A stretch of 64,000 bases of DNA from the NCBI GenBank assembly GCA_002794775.1, contig NBAY01000016.1, positions 124,001 through 188,000 on the forward strand, in the 5' to 3' direction. Made by a program: the position numbers and the translations under genes. Below are positions 1 to 11,391 of this stretch, in pieces. The stretch is from Porodaedalea pini. Lineage: Eukaryota > Basidiomycota > Agaricomycetes > Hymenochaetales > Hymenochaetaceae. The notes below the pieces were generated by a model that was not told where the DNA came from, did not search any database, and was given only the letters and a program-made list of their open reading frames with translations. Within the stretch, counting starts at the first letter, position 1. Every line of letters begins with the position of its first letter.

Positions 1-42
1 ATGCAGACCAACAAGGACCTGACCGCGGCGGCGGAAGAGTAA
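1..42 (+). CDS. Possible 3' end of a gene cut by the window edge
   Basis: The first 42 bases read as an open frame ending in TAA, with an acidic alanine-rich tail (last residues AAAEE). This could be the C-terminus of a gene that starts to the left of the window. It is too short for a family call. The only support is that it is open from the first base and GC-rich compared with the AT-richer sequence after it. Confidence 0.25.
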   Translation: MQTNKDLTAAAEE

Positions 43-1082
43 TTGGTGAACCTGGTTATTTGCTCAAACTCTCTGCGTAGACGGGACACAATCTGCACAA
101 TTACACAATGCTTGTCTTAGGACAGCTTCTTGAAACTTGATCCATGAGATTCATGAGGAACAAATACACTCATTCCTTTCCAGCCATGTCCGTCAATATG
201 TCAGATATGAGGCGATTTCATACAATTGCACTGTGCTGGTACATCTTGCTGCGATCACTGCTCTCTGCCTTTGCACCGCAACGAGTCTGCGGCAGCCTCT
301 TCCCAAAGATTTTGAAAGAGCACGGACTTGCTGTCGCAGGCAAGCAGCACTGCCCGACCAACGATCTGCTGCGTATTGCGCTGATACGCAGGTTCGTTCT
401 GCTCGGTGTGGAATGGCGATAATGGCCGTTGCCATCGGTGTTCGGGCTCCGAAACTTAGAATTCAAACTGTTTGAACTGCCATTATTTTAGCATAGGAGC
501 ATAGGTATGTTTATCTTTCACCGGTGAAAGTTGTTAACAAGTATAGCTTTACTGTCGTCAGAAGGGGCCAGACTGAGTTTGTTTCTACGGTTTCGCCCGC
601 AAGACCGTGAATGACGCACGTGTAAATTTAGGGCATGTGAGCTGCTGCGCGCAGGCTGAACCTGTGCAAGGCGAGGTTCCGGTACATAGCCTCAGCTTCA
701 CCGGGCGGGGCCGAATCCAGGAAAAATCACTTTCCTTCATGGACGAATATGTCTGTCCTTCGCCCTGGGTTGCTAGTGCGCAAGAGCAACAAGGAAGCAA
801 AGCTTGCAAGTGGAAAGTAGATCAAGGAGAAAATAGAAATATGAAGCAAAATTCTGCTCAAAACGAGCAAATTCTGCGCAGGGCGCCTACTTACATAATG
901 CGCCGAATCCAGATAAGATACTAGATAGGGCGGAAGTTTGCTGCGCTTCCAGTTTTGCTGATACCCGGCGCGAGCATATATGATATAAAAACCCCAGCGA
1001 CTGCCATGCTAATTTGTGACCCTTCTTGCACTCCACTTGCCACCCCCTCCAATCCCCCTACCGTTCAAATAACTACTTTACC
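43..1082. other. Intergenic stretch, no gene recognised
   Basis: Several overlapping open frames of up to about 110 codons lie here on both strands. None has a recognisable domain, a signal peptide or a consistent exon chain. A TATA-like GATATAAAA at about 982-990, followed by a C-rich tract, sits about 95 bp before the start of the secreted-protein gene and is probably part of its promoter. Confidence 0.5.
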
Positions 1083-1786
1083 ATGTACCGCGTATTCTTC
1101 GTTCTCCCGCTGTTCCTCGCTGCTGCTAGTGCAGTCGAGCAGAGAGATAGTGAGTTCATTTGCTATAACTTGCCTCGCACTGCGAAGCCTTACTTTTTCC
1201 GCTTTTTCTTCACATTATAGCTGTCAGTGATATCACCTCGGCCGTCGGTAACGGCATCGGAGATGCGACCTCATTCGCTGGGACTGTAGCAAGCGATGCA
1301 ACAAATGCTGGTGAGCATATAATTACCTCTCAACTGTGTACTGTTTTGCTCACAGGTCATCTGCTCCAGCCTCCGACATTTTCACCAAAGTAACCAGTAT
1401 CGGCGGAGATGCAGTCACGCTCATCAGCTCTGTTGGAGGTGATGTACTTACACTTGCTTCGGACGGTGTCGGTACGTGGGGTTTTTCGTAATACTCTTCC
1501 TGCCCTAGCTCATCATCGTCCTCGTCTCAGGCTCGGTGACCTCGATTGGCGGTCATGCATACACTATCGCTACCAGTGCTGTAGGGTCGGCTGCCTCTGG
1601 AGCGAGCTCAGCGGTCCAGTACGTTCCCTTCCCTCTCGTAATCAGCTTTGCCTAATGCTAACTCGCCATGTGTCTATTAGCAATGATGCAAGATCACTCC
1701 AGCCATGGTCCGTGTCCGTCCCGCTTGTCTCGAGCTTTGCGGCCATTGTCGGCGGCGTTGCAGCCGGGGCCTGGGTCGCACTATAA
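1083..1786 (+). CDS. Small secreted, probably GPI-anchored repeat protein
   Basis: Five exons (1083-1149, 1221-1310, 1370-1471, 1531-1618, 1681-1786) give 150 aa with all phases consistent. The start MYRVFFVLPLFLAAASA is a signal peptide. The mature part is low-complexity and rich in Ser, Ala, Gly and Thr, with a loose repeat of the type SIGGDAxTL, SVGGDVLTL, SIGGHAYTI. The protein ends in a hydrophobic tail (VSSFAAIVGGVAAGAWVAL) right at the stop, as in GPI-anchored wall proteins. I recognise no catalytic domain. A role at the cell surface is inferred from the signal peptide and tail. The third exon needs the acceptor at 1368-1369, because an earlier AG breaks the frame. Confidence 0.7.
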
Positions 1787-2219
1787 TCGCGTGCAATGTA
1801 GAATCGGCCGCACTTATTTTGTTCTTGACAAATTACAAGGAAACATCATGGATGCTCGTACACGACTATAGTACCAATACCCCTCTCAAGCTTCCTATCT
1901 GCTTTCCTTAGTATATATGTGCATAATTATCACTCCGTATATCCTAAATTAAGAAATGACGTCGTAAGGAAAAAAGTGAACGAGCTGTACATGTACGTGA
2001 GAAGATCAAGTCAAATAGCGGCGAAGCTATCTCCATCCATGAATGAGGCCGTATCAGTACGATTTGATTACCATCTGATACTCCTTCAGTTGTGAGCGTC
2101 TCATGAACAATCCAAGGCTCATATAGGCATGGCGTGACATAAAAGACGAGGCTGGTACAAAAGCAATAGGACATAAAGGTAGTAATAGTACACTCGAACC
2201 ACATCTCCCGGTGATACAA
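1787..2219. other. Convergent 3' intergenic region
   Basis: This lies between the stop of the secreted protein (+) and the stop of histone H4 (-). It is AT-rich with short open frames only. I see no gene; it presumably carries the two 3' UTRs. Confidence 0.5.
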
Positions 2220-2732
2220 TCAAGCACCGAAACCATAAAGGGTGCGCCCGGAGCGCTTCAGAGCGTAGACAACATCCAAGGCGGTCACAGTTTTGCTGGA
2301 GAAAAGTCAGAAAGATAGGAAGGCGAAAGAGAATGATAAAAACGAACCGCTTGGCATGCTCAGTGTAGGTGACGGAATCCCGAATGACGTTCTCTAAGAA
2401 AACCTTCAGGACGCCACGGGTCTCCTCGTAGATGAGGCCAGAGATACGCTTGACACCACCACGACGGGCGAGACGACGAATGGCCTGGTCGAAACGAAAC
2501 GCAATGTAAGCAAAGTAAGTCTGGCAAAGACGCTGTATGCGACTTACAGGCTTCGTAATGCCCTGGATGTTATCACGAAGGATCTTGCGGTGACGCTTGG
2601 CACCGCCCTTGCCGAGACCCTATTAACGATGTCGACGAACAGCGAGAAGACAGGCCATGTCAGTTAATGCCGATCAATGAAGATGCGGATAAGTAATAAA
2701 CGCACCTTTCCTCCTTTTCCACGGCCAGACAT
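2220..2732 (-). CDS. Histone H4
   Basis: Core nucleosome histone. Four exons (2732-2706, 2619-2548, 2484-2348, 2295-2220) sum to 312 nt, giving 103 aa, the canonical H4 length. The N-terminal tail [20 protein letters not shown] and the C-terminal [13 protein letters not shown] are unmistakable. The three introns are typical of basidiomycete H4 genes; animal replication-dependent H4 genes have none. A TATA-like sequence on the minus strand at about 2884-2892 lies about 150 bp upstream of the ATG. Confidence 0.98.
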
Positions 2733-3141
2733 TTCAGATAGTGGGATTGAAGAAGGATGAGAGGGGTCGGTTGTTGTGGTAGTGGTTGTAGTGAAAGAAG
2801 GACAGATCGTGGCTTGTGCGTCGCGTCTCTTGTTTTATTAGACGCCCGACGCAATGCCTTATTATTCAGACCTCCCACCCGATCTTATATAAAGTCAATA
2901 CCCAAGCTACCTAACGACCATTTTTTTCTATACTTACGGAACCACGCATTCTGTCACCACGCATTTCTCTTCATCTTTCCTTCCCCTTTTCTTTCCTTTC
3001 GTCCGCAGTAGTATGTACGGTGCAAAGTAGTGCAATATTATAAAACGCGATTCACGTGATGTGGTCTATTTGTGACGCGCGCAACCCAACATTTAACGGC
3101 TCGCGCGCGTCAAGGGCAAAACAGCGTTGTTCACTGACAAA
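2733..3141. promoter_or_regulatory. Divergent promoter between histone H4 and RIB7
   Basis: A 409-bp head-to-head spacer. It holds a TATATAA-type element near 2884-2892 that suits the H4 side, a pyrimidine-rich stretch at about 2960-3005, and a palindromic CACGTG E-box at about 3053-3058 on the RIB7 side. The roles of the elements are inferred from position only. Confidence 0.5.
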
Positions 3142-4132
3142 ATGTCTAGGGACGATATCCTTTCTTTCCTCGATGAAGTATTACCGCTTCGTAACTCTGA
3201 GGATCCGCCATCGGTCCATGTTACTCTGACTTTCGCACAATCGCTCGATGCTAAAATTGCTGGTCGTAGCGGCAAGCAGCTCATACTCAGCTGTAATGAA
3301 AGTATGATTATGACTCACAGGTTAGTACCTTTTCAATTCAATAACTAGTCAAAGTCAAGACGTGACTCAGGTTTGAGACAGACTGCGATCAAGACATGAT
3401 GCGATCCTTGTCGGCATCGGGACCGCCTTGAATGACAATCCACAGTTGAACAGTAGGTCTGGATTCCGTAGAAATCTTGCTAGAGCTAGCGTTCAGTGAA
3501 TTGCTAGCTCGCCTGCTTACTCCGGAGGATGGCGGTCAGAATGCTCCCCTTCCAGTCATCCTGGATGCGAACCTGAGATTTCGTCTTGATTCAAAGCTAC
3601 TTAGCAATTACAAAGCCGGCAAGGGAAGACAGCCCACGATTTTTACTGCTGCCGATCGGTCAAGCAGTGATACGCAATTTGAAGGTAGGCGCAAACGCCT
3701 CGAAGATGAAGGCGTCAAAATCATCCCTATTGCTTCTAATGATGGTAAGTATGTGCACCTGTTGCATTACACGCGGCATGCTAATTGTTCTATTGCAGGC
3801 AGGCTTGACTTGGCTTCTCTTCTTAACAAGCTACAGAAGATCGGAATTCGCTCCCTAATGGTTGAAGGTGGTGCCTCCATCATCTCATCATTTCTTCAGT
3901 CTGGCCTCGTAAAGAGCCTCGTTGTAACCGTATGTCCGACTATCGTCGGTAAAGAAGGTATTGCGTATGATGTGAAGGGAGAGGTGTGCACCTTCATTTC
4001 ATACATCACTCTATCTCCCTTCAACTGACCTTCATCTAGTATACACATCTTCATTTTCTCCGGTCACTACCCGTGGGGAGAGACACAGTCATGGCATGGA
4101 GATTGTCCGAGGGTGCGCTCCCGCAACAATAG
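3142..4132 (+). CDS. RIB7: RIB7-type 2,5-diamino-6-ribosylamino-pyrimidinone 5'-phosphate reductase
   Basis: Riboflavin biosynthesis enzyme that reduces the ribosyl side chain of the GTP cyclohydrolase II product with NADPH. Five exons (3142-3320, 3382-3452, 3508-3744, 3799-3983, 4040-4132) give 254 aa, close to the family length. Family blocks visible are VTLTFAQSLDAKIAG near the N-terminus, HDAILVGIGTALNDNPQLN, and LMVEGGASIISSFLQSGLV in the C-terminal half (RibD_C/DHFR-like fold). An in-frame TTG lies upstream, but ATG at 3142 is the first usable start. The second-exon acceptor at 3380-3381 is required to restore the LRSRHDAIL block. The product acts in the cytosol. Confidence 0.93.
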
Positions 4133-4533
4133 GGATCATTACGCAGCATGGGACTGATGATCGTACTACTGCGACCTACTGCGCGAAATGTTCCGGTGGA
4201 CATTAACGAGGCGCATACGCAAGCGCTTGAGCTGTGCTTGCTACGTGCCAAGCCAGCTGAAAAGGTGTGATTTTCGAGGTGTTTTCTCTTTTCATTAGAA
4301 CATTGGAGTTGGCGGGTTCAGAATTCAATGCATTAATATTTAGTTCTTGTAGGTAATAAGCATTTCTAACGTGTAATAATAATATAGAAAGTAGTGGACT
4401 GCGTGACGGAGCTGCGCTTGATTGCTTACGCGCTTACGACCGGCATCACGAACGCCGAGACGCGTCACATTGTGATATAAGAACGTGCCAGTCAGGCTGC
4501 AGTATGTACACTCCTTCTCAGCCTCCGCCCACC
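4133..4533. other. Intergenic region before the NBR1-like gene
   Basis: No coding signal. It is the 3' flank of RIB7 and the promoter of the next gene. An upstream ATG at 4504 is in frame with the chosen start and would add ten proline-rich residues. Confidence 0.45.
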
Positions 4534-7500
4534 ATGTTCAGTGTGAAGGCGACGTACAACAACGAAACACGGAAATTCACTCTACCAGAGTCTTCGTTTC
4601 CTTCCTTTGACGGTATTCAGAGTCAGGTGAGTCGCCTCTGAGGCGTCCAATCGCTATTGCACAGCTTGATAATCGTGTACTCGCCTTTCACAGCTATATC
4701 GTGTCTTCCCTATCAGAGGATCCTATTATCTCTCAAAGCTTATGTTCTGTCCCTCCGAGGGATCCAGAGTTGTCGTCGGCAAGGAGGTGCACAACGAGGC
4801 GCAATACAACGAGCACATCGCCCCTTTTTGTGGGCGCCTCTGGCCCAATGGCTTGCTGCGCTTCAACGTCGTCGACGAGATTCCGCATAAGCTTCCCTTC
4901 ATTACTCCCGTAGAACAAGCGCCATCCGAACTCTCCTCTTCAACCAGGGTGGCGAGGCCGCTTCCTCGTCACCCGCATGTCGCCGCTTCCTCGACAAGCA
5001 TGGAGGTCGACGACGAATGGACCGCCACAGGGACTTCCAACCGCCACTCAATGTTCTCTCAGTCTACTCAGCAATCATGCTGTTCTGTTGCGGAAGGGAA
5101 GGAGGAGATGAAGGATCTCATGTCGAACTTCCTGCGTGACTTCAGCAACGTGATGTCGTCTACGTTCGGTGAAGTTCCAGCGGCTTCGGCTTCTTCACCT
5201 GAGACCGTCGTCCCCGAGCAGAAGAATGTGGATGATACGAGCGATGTGACTATTCCGGGAGCCTTTGTCCATCCCGTTCCATCTTCCGATTCAGAGGCAC
5301 CCGTAGAGAAAGCTCTACATGCCGGAATATCATGCGACTACTGCGGCAATGATATACGTGGTACGCGGTTCAAATGTAAGAACTGCCTTGATTATGACCT
5401 CGTACGTGATCTTCCGTCTCTGATCAATATTCAACATCTCATATCTTCTTAAGTGTGAAGAATGTGTCGCGTTGCACGATGCTAGGAGCTTGCACCAGGT
5501 CGCGCTTGCTGAGACAGAAGATGGTCCTCTTCACTCCTTTCTGGAGGTTGCAAAGCCCGGTGACCCTATTTCAGCTCCATTCGAGGACGCTGAGGACTTG
5601 CTGGATTTGGGAATTCCTCCGTTGTTGCCTAAAGCTGTTCACACCGGTGTTGTCTGTGATTTCTGCGGCGAGACAGTCGTTGGTAACAGACACAAATGTC
5701 TCGACTGTCAGGGTATGTGGCTCACTCACTGAAACCAAGAGAATAATCTGAGCCATTTTAATCCAGATTTCGATCTGTGTGACGATTGTTACCCCAGGCA
5801 CGACTCTGATCATGCTGGACACGAGTTTGTGTCCTTCCAGGTGCCTAGACGAATTGTCATTCACAGAGTGCATGACGGAGATGCGACGCCGCACTTTGAC
5901 CAATCCAGCTCACCCGCGAATGTCTCGCCCGTTGTTGTTCATCACGCGAATTGTGACCTCTGTGATTCAAGGATACGTGGAGCTCGCTACGTATGCACCC
6001 ATGTCTCAGTATCAATTAAATGTTGCTAATATGAAAACTTTCAGAAATGTCTGTCTTGTCCGGACTACGATACGTGTATGCAGCTCTCTTATACATTGGA
6101 TCATGCCATAAAGCTCTGATAATCCTACTTTGACTCAGGTGCATCCTGTTACAGCATTGTGCCCGAACACCATCCGAAGCACACCTTTGTCAAGCTCGAA
6201 AGTCCGCAAGATCTGGTAGGTGGAACATATTGTAATACATGTCTCTTCAAGTAGAGTCGCTAACTACTTTACGCGTAGTCGCCTCGCGACCCAGGCGCAT
6301 TCAGAAGGCACAACGCTCGTTGTAATGAGTGTGGCACGACTATTCGTGGCGTCAGGTATAAGTGCTTGCACCCCGAGTGCCCAGATTATGACCTCTGCAG
6401 CAAGTGTGAAGCTATGCCGATCGAAGTGCACCCTGCCCTCCATCCGCTAGTCAAGATGCGCAGCCCCGACGTTGTCATTCCGACGGTTTATCGCGTCGGA
6501 GGGACGTCTCTCATTACATCTCCGACACGTCAACCGCAGACTACAGGAGTCTCGATTGCAACAGATCCAGCGCCCAAGAAAGCTGATGTTGCGGTACACG
6601 CCGAGATGAAGCCTGAGACGTCTGACGCTGCAGTGACTACTGTCTTGCCGGCTGTTGACGGACCTGAGGTTATTGAGCGCTCCCTTGTGATGCCTGTCCT
6701 GCCTACGCCTCCTCCGTTCACGCCTGGTACAGCGTCGGAGACTGTTCAGCAATTTGCGGACTACTGGCGTGACGAGCCCCTTAGAACTGGTAAGGCTGAC
6801 GCCGAAGCGGAAGGAGATATGCAGCAGGTCACTACAGATATTCCTTCCTTGCCATCCTTCTTTTCGGCGTTCATGGCAAAACATCCTCTGCGTCAAAAGA
6901 CTGCACTCCATGCAGCGTTTGTGTCCGACGTAAATGTTGAGGACGGGCAGATATTCCCTGCAGGAGCAGAGTTCGTGAAGTGTTGGCGCATTCGTAACGA
7001 CGGCGAGAGTGCGTGGCCGGAGACAACCCGAGTTACTTTCGTCGCCGGGGATCGCATGCCAGCGTTCGATGGCGCACCTCTTAGTTACCACGTCGGAAGT
7101 GTCGAAACTGGAACCACGGCTGATGTTAATGCGTATGACATGAAGGCTCCTGAAGTTCCAGGAAAATATGTTGGCTACTGGCGCCTTAGCGATGGCACTG
7201 AGCCATTCGGTCAAAGTGTTTGGTGCGAGTAAGTGACGGGTTTAACTTCTATTTTTAAGATCTCACGAGAGACCGCTTATTTTCAGAATCTCGGTCCCTG
7301 TGCCAAGTGCTCCCTCCTACATGCACGAGTCGCTTACCGCCTCCGACGTCGTCATGCCTGAACCCTCTCACACCAGGTCGGGCTCTGTCGACCACCCAGG
7401 CGAAGCCGTCACTCCTGAATTCGTGCCATCGACATCGATGCCAGCAACGCCTACTATGTCGGCCCCATCGACCGACCTTGATAGTGCTGACTCTCTGCTC

Positions 7501-7638
7501 GACGACTTCGATACCGCCTCGGATGCAGAATTCTGGGAGGCATCCCGCGAACAGCAGGGTGGCCACCCCTTGGCGCACGTCGACGCCGAATACGTCGTAC
7601 TGTACGACGAACAGAGCACAGATGACGAAGGTCATTGA
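4534..7638 (+). CDS. NBR1-like selective autophagy receptor (PB1, four ZZ, FW domain)
   Basis: Eight exons (4534-4626, 4694-5401, 5454-5712, 5767-5990, 6045-6075, 6139-6215, 6279-7228, 7287-7638) give 897 aa. An N-terminal PB1-like region starts VKATYNNETRKFTLPE. Four ZZ zinc fingers follow, each with Cys-x2-Cys pairs: CDYCGNDIRG, CDFCGETVVG, CDLCDSRIRG and CNECGTTIRG. After a Pro/Thr-rich linker comes the NBR1 FW (four-tryptophan) domain, with motifs such as AGAEFVKCWRIRNDG, VGYWRLSDG and FGQSVWCE. The tail contains AEYVVLYDEQ, which fits an acidic Tyr-x-x-Leu Atg8-interacting motif. The architecture matches NBR1-family cargo receptors. I see no UBA domain. The ATG at 4534 has a CACC context; an in-frame ATG at 4504 is an alternative start. 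Confidence 0.9.
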
Positions 7639-8239
7639 TATTCTGAGATCGTGCAGCCATGTCATTGTGCGCATACTGATCTTGGCCATGCTTAACCATC
7701 ACGTGCGACACACCTTCATTGTTTCTCGAGATCGCTTCCACTATGATACTTGTTCGAAGCTTCGCACCTCAATCACTTTCTCCTGATTTTGTACTCCCTG
7801 CATTACGGAACCGGCTTCTTCTGAAATGACTGCCTTTTTTTGAACACGAGCCTTGACTTGTGCTTGTACAGTATAATGCAGAATATATAAACGTTTTGCT
7901 TTCATGATGAGCCTTCTCGCCCTCGGCAGAACATTGATGAAAGGAGATGCTGTCATATTACCGTGGGTGCGTGTATTCCTACGGAGTCAGCGGAAGAGAA
8001 GGGGTATCGGATAGCTGAGAGGGAACAAAGAACGTGAAACCTGATGATAATGCAAAAAGATTTAGATAAAGCGACAGTGAATGACTACAAGATGCCCAAG
8101 ATTTTGTTACATGTGCAGAGATGGGAAACGGACGGATTAGAGCAAGGACTGGAGTAGCGAAAGAAGGTGGATGAGCAATGCAAATGCGAGAACTGATGTT
8201 ACACGTGGTGGAATATGCGAAACGTAAACAAAAACAACA
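7639..8239. other. Convergent 3' intergenic region
   Basis: About 600 bp between the NBR1-like stop (+) and the RhoGEF stop (-). Only short frames lie on both strands. No gene or RNA is recognised. Confidence 0.5.
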
Positions 8240-11200
8240 TTAGCCATGAAATAGGAATGAGGAGTTGTCTTGGGCTCGATCACACTTCTGCGCAAGACGA
8301 ATAGCAGTGTTGACGGCCTTCTCAACGAGGCCGCGCGTTGGAGATGAAACAGGCGTCTGCTTCAAGAGATCTAAGAAGCTGAGTGAGTATCATCTGCCGG
8401 AGCAGAGAAGCTATGAACGTACCTTTGTAGAGGAGAACATATCTGGTGACGCGCTGCGTCGGTAGGATAGCCAGATCCCTGAACGGCGCTTTGCGTCTTC
8501 TTTCTTTTTCCTCTTTTATTCTTGCCTCCCTCCGACGAAAGCTCTTCCGCAGGCCAGATAAAGCCTCCTTATCATCGGGCGCCTCCGCAGAGCCCTGTGT
8601 GAAAGCCGGGCGGAAGAGCCAATGTGAACTCGAGCTAGCCGTAATTGCGTCGGCGCTCAGTAATTGAGAAGAAGAACGCGCCGCGTATGCCTTCTCGTGC
8701 TCATGCATGGACATGCAGCGTACCTTGACAGCACCGAACTCGGTAGGCGTATCCTCCTCGGTGATGATGCCAGGGAACGTCGCATCCCGCTTGCGTTTCG
8801 ACGCATTTGACAAGCTGCGATTTCCACCAAAGAACTCTCCGACAACACCCGACCACGGAACTAAAGCACTTTCGAGCGTCGATGCAACGCTTAGGAAAGC
8901 GCTCGATACGCCGGATGCAGACATGTCCTCGTTGAATCGAGTACTTAGAACCTTTGACGCTCCGATGAGAGCAGGCAAGTACTGAATGAGCAACGCAGGT
9001 ACAGCATCCGAAACCTGAACATCTTGACGTAAGTATGCTGCCTTTCACCATCAGGAAGAGTCGGTTACAAGAACTCACACTACCGTCCGCCAGCTCCTGC
9101 AATCGTTCTTGGTAGCTTCTCTCTGTCCTCACCAACTCCCGACAGCATAGGATAGCCCGACGCGCATGCAACCACTCCATCTCGTCCTCCACGCCCACCT
9201 CCTGAACTAGGACAGCATTGGTGGTTTTCGTCCGCTCTACTCGCTTGGCCTCCGGACGTTTGGTTGCATGATAGTCCATGGATACTTTGCATGTTTCCAC
9301 CGTAGATGAAACAACATAGCCTGCCTGAGGTGTATTCTGGACACCGTGCACTTCGCCCGCACGTAAACCCATACGGCGCAGTCGCTCGAGTTCCTCAATG
9401 AACAGGTCATCCGGTACGTCCGCCACGGCTACAGTCCATCTTCGGTTGGATTCGCTCCGCAATAAGGAGGGCCGCTTTAGTGGTGTGACATTGACGTCGT
9501 CAGAAGTAGCTGAAGATTCTTGGGATGAATGTAACTCGTCATCGGGAGAAGTGGATGCAGAAGTATCTGTGAGAGCAGGAGGTGACTCGGCATTCAGGCC
9601 CGTGCTATGAGAATCCGACACAGGGGCTGAGCATCTCTCCTAAGAAACGAATATAAGTAAGAAATGGCTTAGATTCTGAATCGCGTATGCACTTACGCGA
9701 GTGTTATTCGGGATGGAGGTAGGTTTGGGGGGAACAGGTGGTGGATTATCGATGTCGCGGCTATCAGGCCTCGGAAGAGGAGGTAAAGCAGGAGAGGGTT
9801 TCTTCGTTAATTTTCGAGGAGGCCTAGGACGGGGTTTGGGCGGTACAATCGGAGTCGATAGAGCGGCGGCAACATATGAGGGGGCTCTTGAGACGTCGGG
9901 TCCGTACGATCCAGGCGGCATTGATGGGGGCGAATAATTCAAGGCCAAATGACTCGCCCGGCCTTCACGAATTGGCATTGCCTTCAAACTCTTTCGAAGC
10001 TTCCGCGGACGTCGGTGGGAGGTCAAAGGTATACCATTGCTAGCTGTGCTTACAGGTAGGGCGATTGCTGAATGCACTGATTGCAGGGTTTTGAACGAGC
10101 GAAAATTGGTGCCTGACTTGATGTTAATGGAATCATGGCCATACGATAATGACAAAGTAGAGGGAAATGCAGAGGGAGGCATGGTTCCTGGACCGTTCGC
10201 GTGGCAGATGTCAGAGTGTGCAACACGACACGGACGAGACCAGTCCTGAGAGCTTTCGTGGGATGTTGTAGAATGGTCTACGTCGCAGAACGTATTCTGC
10301 GTGTCGAATGCTGTCCCATAGGGGTCACCGTGTCCCAACTCCGATGCTGCGCGCCGCACATTCGTGTACTTCAATTCTCGCACGTGGATCTCATGCCTTG
10401 AGGCCTTAGGAATGGCATAGGTTCATCAGTATCCGAAACAGTGTCACTGTTTGCACGTGTAGATGTGAAGAAGTGATAGATATTGAACGAAGTGGCTGAA
10501 GACTAAATGTTTGGCAAGACAGACGTCGTTGGAAAAGAGGGATGGGAACTCAACACAGAAGAAAAACGCGCGAATGTATAAGAAGGAAAGCTCGCCTGAG
10601 AAAACTCACCTGATTAATCCTGTGTCTTCTCAGCAAGTCATCCGGAATAGAGGATCGTCTCTGAGTAGAGAATTGCACTCCGGGCGTCGGCATCTCCATA
10701 CCATGGCCAAGCTCAGAGTGCGAATACAGTCCATCATACGTGAGATCAACACATGTAGCCGAAGTGGTGGGTGAGAGTGGAGATGTCGGAGATGCACAGA
10801 GACAGGGAGAAAAGCTAGGCTCAGGCGGATACTGTGGCAAAGTCTTGTCTAATCTTTGAGACACAGGCTCGCGGTGATTGTCGTTATCCTTGCCGACGGG
10901 GTTTCCTCTATGCGTTCCCGAGCTCAGACTGCGCGTCTTGCTCCCGTCCTCTGCCTTGTCGCCTAGAACAGCCCATTTGGCGACTTTTGAGATTCCTCTC
11001 CATTCTAGTTTCCAGGACGAAAATGAGCCCGAGCGTTTGGGAGACGAAAGAGATTGATCTGCACTGGCGCCGTGTAAATGATCATCAAGCTCAAGCAAAC
11101 GTGTTGGCTGTGGCGAAGCGGGCCGGGCGCCCTTTGGGAGCGGTGGATGAGACGAGGTTGAGGATTGCGATGAATACTGAGAGTCAGAAATCTGATACCA

Positions 11201-11338
11201 CGACTCGCCACTGTGGGGGTTTGAAGAAGGGATGCTTTCAGAGGCCGAGGAGAAAGAGACGACGCGCGACCGACGGGGCCGAACGTCTGCGGGCTGAAAG
11301 ACAGTTGGAAGCGGACGCGCCACAGCGATGCCGGCCAT
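8240..11338 (-). CDS. DH-domain Rho guanine nucleotide exchange factor
   Basis: Five exons (11338-10610, 10404-9697, 9639-9084, 9022-8423, 8370-8240) sum to 2724 nt and 907 aa with consistent phases. The first about 600 residues are Ser/Pro-rich and include SH3-ligand-like runs such as PPKPRPRPPRK and NPPPVPPKP. The C-terminal third is a DH (RhoGEF) domain: CR1 CCRELVRTERSYQERLQEL and CR3 LAILPTQRVTRYVLLYKDL. The two conserved regions are separated by about 200 residues, more than usual, with a Ser/basic-rich insert. The protein stops about 40 residues after CR3, so no PH domain is present. Predicted to activate a Rho/Cdc42-type GTPase; the exact partner cannot be read from sequence. An in-frame TAG precedes the ATG. 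Confidence 0.88.
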
Positions 11339-11354
11339 GTGGCACGACTACGAA

Positions 11355-11387
<33 letters not shown>

Positions 11388-11391
11388 AGAC
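11355..11391. repeat. GAC trinucleotide microsatellite
   Basis: A run of GAC/GGC triplets lies just upstream of the RhoGEF ATG on the opposite strand, in its presumed 5' UTR or core promoter. Reading through it produces artefactual Asp-rich frames on the plus strand. Confidence 0.8.

Noticed and set aside
137..475. Overlapping frames of about 110, 92 and 80 codons
   Set aside because: Three mutually overlapping frames on two strands, no domain, no splice-consistent extension.
6447..7214. 255-codon minus-strand open frame
   Set aside because: It lies antisense to the FW and linker exon of the NBR1-like gene and has no domain; a shadow of the real gene.
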